Positions 52,901-61,900 of a stretch of DNA of 64,000 bases are shown here, in pieces; position 1 is the first letter of the stretch; each line of letters starts with the position of its first letter. Under the pieces are notes generated by a model. The model did not search any database. It had not been told where the DNA came from and saw nothing but the letters and a program-made list of their open reading frames with translations. This DNA comes from Sthenelais limicola (lineage: Eukaryota > Annelida > Polychaeta > Phyllodocida > Sigalionidae), in NCBI GenBank assembly GCA_942159475.1, contig OW804096.1:37943744-38007743 (forward strand), read 5' to 3'. The translations under genes were made by a program, and so were the position numbers.

Positions 52901-55900
52901 GTCTAACTTATAGTCACTTACAGGCACGAATTGGGAAAGCTTAGTTGAAAAGGTCTGTTTAGCACAAGAGGGCACTGAGAGTGCTGTGTGACATCATAAA
53001 GGTGCGCCAGAAATGAACATAATATCCCTACCTTTCCCCCCAATATCCCAGCAATTATAACAGTTCACTGTCACTGCTTTCAGCCATTGTTTTGACCAGA
53101 GAACTATATGTAACACAGTGTTGTTTTGGTCTGCACAACTGCATTGATCAAACACCTTCCTCCCACCCCACCCTCCTTCTTTCTAGCAGCAATTATGAGA
53201 GTTGTTTGTTATGTTCATTGCATGTACATTTCAAGATTGGTGCACCTTTATCACGTAGGCAAACAGTGGTGCCTTGAATGGAGTGTTAAACTGTGGAACT
53301 ACGTTTTCACTCCTTTAAATGGGTAAAACTCACTAAATAATAAGTTGAATTAAGTAAAACCGGGGTGTTTACATTTCAATAATAGCAAGGAAATGGAATT
53401 GCTCATAATATTTGGGGGTTTACTGACACTTTAAGTGATTTTAGGGGTTGTGTACATGAAATAAGGGTACGACATAGTGAATTTGAAGATGAGAGACCGT
53501 CGGTCTCTGCCAAATTGTAACAGTAGAGATCGAATAGGTTTTACAGAGACCAAAAAAAGTCTGGGTCATAGACAGGTGTTAAAATGAATGTTGTTTGATT
53601 GCATTCTACTGATTTTAAAGACCTTCTAAATTAGTTTTAGTCATCATAACTATACCATTAGAATGTTTAAGGTAATGCAAATAAATGCAAATTAAAAATT
53701 GTTTTGCAAAGATTTTCAGAATCAAGAGAATATAGAAATAAACATTTTATCACTTGGATATTTCATTGGAGACCGTTGGGCCCTGACAAATATCAATCTC
53801 AGAGACCGAAGGAAATCCTGTGGAGACCTGGGCGTCGGTCTCTGGGTTATGTCGCACACTGTAAAATGCCAGCGTTCTCGATTGTCTTGGAGCAAAGGTT
53901 TTAGCATACACACCCTCACCACACACCTTAGAATTTAATGCATACGCCCTTCCAGTTTAGGCCCCAATTGTTGTCCCATAAAAATCCATTGAGGATACTT
54001 TACGTCCAAGGTCCTTAAATGCAATGATGTATTTTGTATGATGTTCCTACCTTCACCTTTTTTTGCCCAATTAGTTATTGCCACAAGACAGGAATTAAAT
54101 TAAATAATTGAATCATATTCAGGTTTGATGGATGAATGTTACGAATGATTGGTGAGTCGCGATCTAGAAAAAAACAGAAGATATTTTCCCCAGCTCTGTA
54201 AGGCTCTACAGACCTTAGGGCCCAACGACGATAGAGCCCACTTTCACTAGTTTTCAGACGTTAGGGCCCAAACCTCAGATGCTAGGGCCCACTTTCGCAC
54301 ATTTTCGGTGATATTTTCAGACGTTAGGGTCCACCCACCTTCAGACGCTAGGGCCCACCCACCTTCAGATGCTAGGACCCACCCACAATAAGTTGAATGA
54401 AACTCAAATAAGTTATCGATCAGGTGATACCCTCCGCCCGCGCCAAGGTATCAACTAAAAACTAGCTGTCAGGATGCTAGTGGAGTATAACTACTGCCTA
54501 TACTGACCTAGGACCACACATTTAAGGTTAGGTTTAGGGTTAGAGTTAGCATCAGTATCCATCCATGTACTCTATTCCACTTCACAGAACACATGACAAT
54601 ACAGTGCGTAATGGTAACAATGCTCTATTAACATCCTGGCAGCTAGTATATAGACGCTTCCTGCTGCCAATCCCATAGTCTTTCCGTCCAAGGTAGATGG
54701 CGCCACGTCTACCTGAATGCAAGCTTTTCTACGAACATTTGCTCTTAGCGCAGCATAGGGTCTCCACAACAGGTCGCCATGCTTCTTGGTACTGGCCTTG
54801 CTTTCTGCCTCACACCTGTTCATTCCCACTCTCACTTCTTTCTCCACTCTTCTCCAGGTCGTTCTTCCCACAACAAAACACGGAACTTATTTTATCCATG
54901 AATAATTAAACGCTCCTAGAAAGTCCCTTTCATTTAATGATTTGTTTGGATGGGTTAACGACAAACCGGTGGACATCAGTCTGGGGTTGTTTTAAATTTG
55001 TTCAAAATGATGACTCGCCATGTGTTTGTATTTTAATGATTTGGTTGCTGGACAATCCAAGCCAGGACAGAATGTATTACTACTAGTTTTATCAGAGACC
55101 CTTAATCAAGATGGAGAGTCTCTGGTTTTATCAAACTACATAATTCCACTATCAATATGTGAAACTGATAGGACAATAATAATTTATATGCAGGTATAAT
55201 AGAATACAAGTATCTAATGAAATTCCTCTTTGTTTTTTTGTAACTATATTACAATGGGACATGGCTATTTGCAATTGAACCTTAATAGACATTAGAGAAA
55301 AGAAGAAAATACTTTTTCTCTCTTTTTTTTGAAAGAAGGAAATACAAAATGTTACCATAATCATTAGTCCTAACATTGATAGCTAGCTAGGTATATTAAT
55401 TGATAGAACAAAGAGTAAAATATCTATGGTTAAAAAAGTAAATGAAAACTATATTAGTTTTTGTAAAAGTTTATTGATTCGTAAATTCAAGGGTAAATAT
55501 CTGTTTTTCAACAAAATGTAGTCTACATTTCGTCAGTAGCCTTTCGATTTATTTTGGTGTGACTTTACGGAATTGTTTTGTTTCAGCCCCATGTTCTGAT
55601 GCTGCCAAATAACATCATATTCATCAATTCTTGTCACATATTTTATTCGCTCGATTCTTTGAATTGCATGACGAACCTGATTATTTCCGTCCAGCTGAAC
55701 TTAATGTGTACAATCATTTGGGTTTTTTTAAATAAAAATTATTAAATTTGATTTCAGAGCCAAGAAAAGATGGAGGACCTAGCTTCTCGCGTCATGCAAA
55801 TTTTCCAGGTTGCGTGGGAGAATATAATGTTTTGCCAGTAAGTGGTTCCTTTTTTTAAATTACTAAAAAAAGCTTTTAGTCTCACAGATTTAGTCTGAAC

Positions 55901-58900
55901 GTCTCCTTTTAACACAAACAGTACAGAACCATGGATTAAAATTGACATTTCTCAAATGGATTTACGTAAGGGGCGGATTCTCCTTAAAATTGCTGTGGTG
56001 TCCGTGACCATGGATCCTAAATTATTTGAGTTTCAATAGGGGATTTGAATATGCCACTGCGCATGTCTGTTGCAGTGCACTCTGGGATGGATTCTGATGA
56101 AAGCTGACGTACAAATATTTGGCAACATTTTAATGAATGAATGAGCTATGCAATACACGTTGGACAGGTGGGGACTTGTGTTATGGAAACATGTATAACA
56201 CATGGATATTAACATTAGAGCATTAATAAATAGTCAATGCTGAATATGACATGTTTTCTATAGATTTTTTTACTATACCATTAGTCCCATAATTCCATGC
56301 GAATCAAGATTCAAAATGGCGTCTATGCAAATCCCCTATTATTTGAGTGGTGATTTGATGAATAGGAAGGAAGGTAGCATATTTTCAATGACAGCATCTG
56401 CTTGATTCCTTGGTGTTGGTTTATTCGGGTTTTGCATTACGAAAATAAGTACATCTCTGAAGCTTAATGGGATATTGGCTGATTCCTTATCAGCCAATTC
56501 AATTTCGAGCTAATTTGCATGAGGAGGGCAAAAATATTGAAATGTAAATAAAATAAATACAGGTTTAACTGGTTAACTAACGAGTTGGTTGAAGGAGCGT
56601 GAATATTTCACGAGTTGCAATATTCTAAGCGACTGAAACCAACGAAAACAGAAAATAATTGAGTAATAAATTTGAATTTCAGCGGTAATCTTAGTATTAA
56701 AAAACAGATTGGTTGCCATGACTACCACAATAACTCACTAGTGAAATACGCACTATGCATAACGCACTCTTTATACGTTGTTTTCAGAGCAACGCGTGTA
56801 TAAATAAATGTAATTTAATTTTTGTCTCGGTCCCAAAAGTGGCTGCCTAAGCGGCACTAGCTGATTGAATTCTGAATAAAGGGACCCTATAATTGGGCCT
56901 CCAGATAATCCTATATTATTTGAGCTTTCAATTGTTCGAGTGGAGGTTTAATCAACGGTTAGCTGTCAAAGTCAAGAGTAAACTTTGATAATGAGTTCAC
57001 TCGTCAAAGGAGGAGATGAGAGAATTTTCTTCTTTTTTAAAAAATATTTTTATTGGCGGTCCATTAACCTATTGTTATCTTCCTAGAAAACATCTGGAAG
57101 CCAATCTACCCACCTCTGAAGCGCTGCAGCGAACCAATTATGTTGACTTCTTAGCAAAGATAGTTAAAGCTTTGGTCTCCGTGTCTGAAGCTTATTCCAA
57201 GTAAGTTGCTTATCTCTGCTTCAACTGGTTGCTGGGTCGGGCCTATGAAATGTACCCAATATGCATGTTTAATCATTTCCATAAATTTCATCGACGGAGT
57301 TTTTTGTTTTACGACAATACACAATTCTATTCTTTGAATTTAACATATTTTGGGTTCACAAGAAAAGAATGTTTGTTGACAACCGAAACGTTGAGTGTTG
57401 GGATGACGCCTTTTCCACTTCCTGAGTTGTAGAAAGGTTTAAAAATTCTAAATAAAATTAGTGCAGAAATGACGAAAAATTATATTTCCTGAGTTTTTCA
57501 TAAATTCATGGGTTTTTCTAGAATATTTTCTTATTTTTATTTATTTATTTATTTTACGGCCAAGACATTTAATAAAGTTCGAATGTCGATACACTTTGTC
57601 CATACTTTCAAGTGATTTTGTTTTTTCCTGATCTACAGTGGCAATCTGGATCAAATGGGATTAATACTGCAATTAGTTAGCTTCGCCATGTACCTATCTA
57701 GCCAATGCTAACCTAACATTTTCGATTCCAAAAGAAGAAGTTTAAGAAGCTATTTCAAGTCAGACTGAAAAAAAGGGAGATTTCGGTGGGACCTCTAAAT
57801 AATTATTTTGGAAGATAATGACATTTTACACCAAGAAGAACATGTCAAAATCTTTAAATATGTTTTCCTTGTAGTATCAACCTAATAAACCTAGTCGTCC
57901 ACATTTTTAATTGGAAAGTAAGGAGCGTTTCTTCCCATTTGAATCTGAAATTATTTTTGTTTAAATCCTCACTCGATTTGGTAGTCCATTGTAAGGCTAA
58001 ATAGAAATGAATGTGTCGTCTTGATAACACATAAAATCAATCCGAATGCTAATGTCTTTGCTATAGTAAAACTGAAAACCTAGCAACCCAACTTACACAA
58101 AATTGATATACCCCCTGCATGTTTCACTGTTAAATCATTCCCTGACGAAGGATCAACGAAGATCCGAAACGTAGGAATCATACGACCTTTGTATATAGTT
58201 TGAATAAAACTTACAAATCACAAGAATCAGCTGACTCATGGTTTTGATGTCCATTGACTACTATTAAAACTGAAAATGTTTGACAAAGTGCACATGTACC
58301 TCATCGAATCGTGAAATAACTTTATGAATTTTGATATTCCTGGAAAATCGACCAAAGCAAAGAAGGCGCTTAGCAGTTTTTAGTTTCGTATTTTATCTGT
58401 CTAGGGAAATGTAACTATGAGCAATTTAATTTCTTCATGATTTTTGTTCAAATATTTCAATTGTACATGTCTCTCTGACCCAATCCTGGTAAACCATTGC
58501 TTATTTCGTTCATTCGGTATTGTTCAGAATAATGGGATTAACAGGGTGTCCACCGCACAGGGAAAACAGGGAAAATGGCTAAAACCAATTCCCTTCGTGG
58601 AAAACACATGGAATTCTTGAAATCTCCCAAACACAGGGGGAAAAATGTGTATCAGCTCAGGGAAAACTAGGGAAAGGGAATAAGTAATATCTAATAATAA
58701 TGTAGCTTTGTTGACAATTAAAGTTATCATCAGTTTTCCATTTCAAGGCATAATGGCTACTTAGCTTACTGTAAATATAAAAGTGTAAGGTTTAATGTAA
58801 TCAATCTATTTACTTAAATACACACACATATCATACATATCATCTAATCTATTTCTACATCATTTTTCTATATAAATATCCAAATATGTAGTTCTATCAA

Positions 58901-61900
58901 CGCTGTGGAGTGGAGATCAATGCTGTGGTGGCTGGGGGTATATTTCTTTTAGGCCCATACTTTAAACAGGATTATGGGGAAACCATTTTTTCCTTTGTCA
59001 AAATCTGGTTTATTGTTACAATTATGTATCTTATAATTAGTTAGTGGACTACTGTCAGAAGAGCAGGAGTCAAATTATTTAGTCATGGCCATTTAAATTT
59101 TAATGGATGTTTCTGAGTTAGGTCCTTTAGCCCATACATCACACACCTTATATCCACTTCTTCAAAGTTGGAAGGAAATATATAGCTAAAAATGGGATAT
59201 GTATTGGCAAAATTCTCAAAATTTTCTTGGGGGAAAACGCCCAAACCCCCCTGACAAGACGCATGACCCCTCTTGTGTTCTCCCCTAGGCCGGCTGTGCC
59301 AGGCTTTACCATACAATAAAATTTGCCGGATAAATATTGGTTACCTACTTAAAACACTGGCTTTGGCAAAACAGTTGGAGCATTTATTTTTTTTATACAT
59401 TTTATTTAATTTTAGTCTCCCTAGACTGGGAACCCTGTTGTTGTAACATAAATAATAACAGCTTTTCAACAGTGTTATGAATATAATCTATGTGCTGGGA
59501 ATGTAGGCCTACTCTTCATTTTGTCCTTTGTGTAAAAATTGTGGAATTTCACCGGGCCACCAGAGCTTCTGGCGACCTTTTTGTTCCTTATTCATCCCAA
59601 GGAAGATTGGTTTTGGCACAGGGGAAACACAGGGAATTTGAAAACATAATTTGTGTGGTCACCCTGGATTAACAGTAAGGAGCTTTTCCTTGATGGACTT
59701 TATTCCGACAGAAATATCAACGCGATCACAGAGTGTTTGTCAGAACTCGTTGTGATCATTATATGCGACAAATCGTGGTATTCCACAAATAATATCAGTA
59801 AAACTTTGACTATAAATGTTCAGTAAACTAAAACATATAATCTTTCTCCTGTGGATTAGATAGCATACAAATTTGCGTTTCTATCCAAGGTAGTCTAACA
59901 GAAAGGTCGCACTGTATGTAACTCCATATGTACATGCGTGTTTTATGCATAAAGATTATGTACATTTTAGAAAAAGGCTTTTAAATGTAAAGGATTTAAA
60001 AATGCTATTTTCCAGAGAGAAGATTATTATTACTATTACTATTATTTACACATTGTACATAATGTGATGTGTTACAGGAAAATGAGTCATGAGTCGCAAA
60101 ATTTATATTTTTCAATGTTTTTTATTCAAAAGATGTCTTTGTTGGAATGTTTTCATTTTGGGGGTGCTTAACGCTGTTTGTAGTATGAATACATTTCCCA
60201 AATTACAAAACTATTAAATAGATCCATGCATTTCTAAGTTCATCTTATAGAGAACATTTAGTTACTTTACTAGTAAATGTCCAACCAGAAGTATAGCAAG
60301 CATTTTTTTTCAAAAATAAAAATATCAAGCTTAAATTATAGAAACACTTATTAGATGTTGTACTGTTTACTGTCATTAGAATCGGCTTGATCTCATCTTT
60401 TCAAATATGACGATATCTCAAAATTCTTTCTTTTGTGACTTGTGTATGCATCTTATAAAGGCGAAATCTAAAGAAAAATGTTTCAAGAGACAAATTTAGA
60501 GCCCAAACATGTTCCTTTTCAGATGCTGTCATATCCTTCAACCAACTTGTTAGTTAGCCTCTATGTATTTGGTTCTGGGAGTTGTACAGGGAATATCAAA
60601 TGAGGCCCTTACGACCGACTGGCATAATGGCTCGTGCAAGGCTCCTATAGATCACTTACCTGTGCTTTAAATAAGTGCTTCCCATTTAGTTAGAATTACA
60701 GCCTCAGTGATGGCGTTTGATCTTCCCATAAAACTTTTCTTATCTTGGCCTGGTATAGACCTCCGCCTTATGGAGTGGCTGGAAAGATTTACGCTCGTGT
60801 AAAAAGGTATTCATTTTAGATATCAAAAAGTTCTTGTTTCATGGGTATTAAATTTCTTCATAATATGTAATAATGTTCATTAAAGACAAAGCCACTGCAC
60901 TTAGCTGTTGATAAATCGGTCAAATCGTCCGAAAATGCACAATTCGCCTCCACAAATATTCTCAAATAATCCGAGTTTAAGACAAGAATAAGTTTAAAAA
61001 ATTAGTTCAACATAACCAGTTTAAGACAAGAATAAGTTTAAAAAATTAGTTCAACATAACCATACAGATTGTTTGAATCAAGGCAAGAAGCCTATTTTCA
61101 GTCTTTGATTGAATTGGTAATGTTTCTTGCCCGCAATACAATTGTTTTTTTGTTTTAAAAAAAAGAAGGTTTTATTCAGTTTCTATCCTGCCGTCTTGGC
61201 GTATACACTTCTAACAGCATGATTAAACCGTGTCCCTTATTATTTTGTAGGTTGTTTTTTTGTATTTTCTTAATTTTTCTTGCGTCTTTTATAGACATAA
61301 CACATACACACAAACCATGTCCCTCAAAACAGGAAGGGGCAACATAACAAGATGACATTAATAATTCACTAGAGTGGCTAGACGTTAACGACCGGGACAG
61401 AGGTCTTTAATGTAAACTTTCACCCGGTTAATCCATTTCTGATCCCGACTAACACTCAATACAACTATAAGTGCCCCAGAAGAAGCTGAAAACCTCCCCT
61501 ACGCTAGAGCCTTCTTCTACGACTATCCATGACCTGTATAAAATGTTTTCTAATTCTAAATCTAAATTGAAATGAAACTTTCACAGTCAATTGAAGCTAT
61601 CCATCTATAGTCAACGGCTGGTTCAGTAACCCAAAGTTTCAGTAAAAATAAAGATTTTACGTCTCTTTTTGAAGAAAATTTCTTTTAGCTCCCTGTACAG
61701 ATGGCTCAAATCTCTTTCTCCCGCGAATGTTTGATGTCGCCTCCTTTAATTTTCTCTCGCTTTGGAAGTGTTTGGCATCATTATTTCAAAGAGGCTATGA
61801 AGGTCATCTGAGGTCGGTCACCATTGAAGATTTAAAATCACGGAAGATTTTCTTTTATCCTTGAACTGAAATTGGGAAGGTTTTGCGTGTGTGAAAGAGC

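Larger units (their letters stand above)
52791..55757. other. SWT1 3-kb intron
   Basis: Includes a small palindrome AGAGACCGTCGGTCTCT (about 53492-53508), a second GTCGGTCTCTGG at about 53838, the minisatellite (54195), a degenerate TTAGGG-like stretch (about 54522-54550) and a hammerhead relic (55495). The 99-codon minus-strand frame at 54871-54572 has no recognisable domain. Confidence 0.5.
57340..58225 (+). mobile_element. Probable Penelope-like element 3' fragments
   Basis: Two stretches end alike. About 57360-57470 has CCGAAACGTTGAG followed by AAATAAAATT. About 58130-58225 has the hammerhead-like core followed by GAATAAAACTT. CGAAACG near an A-rich 3' end is typical of Penelope-like elements and some other retroelements. 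No reverse transcriptase or GIY-YIG coding remains, so these are short relics in SWT1 introns. Confidence 0.45.

Noticed and set aside
54522..54552. Interstitial telomere repeat
   Set aside because: GGTTAGGTTTAGGGTTAGAG is too short and degenerate to support the call.
54572..54871. 99-codon minus-strand frame as a gene
   Set aside because: Single frame in a SWT1 intron with no domain, no splice support and no codon pattern that stands out.
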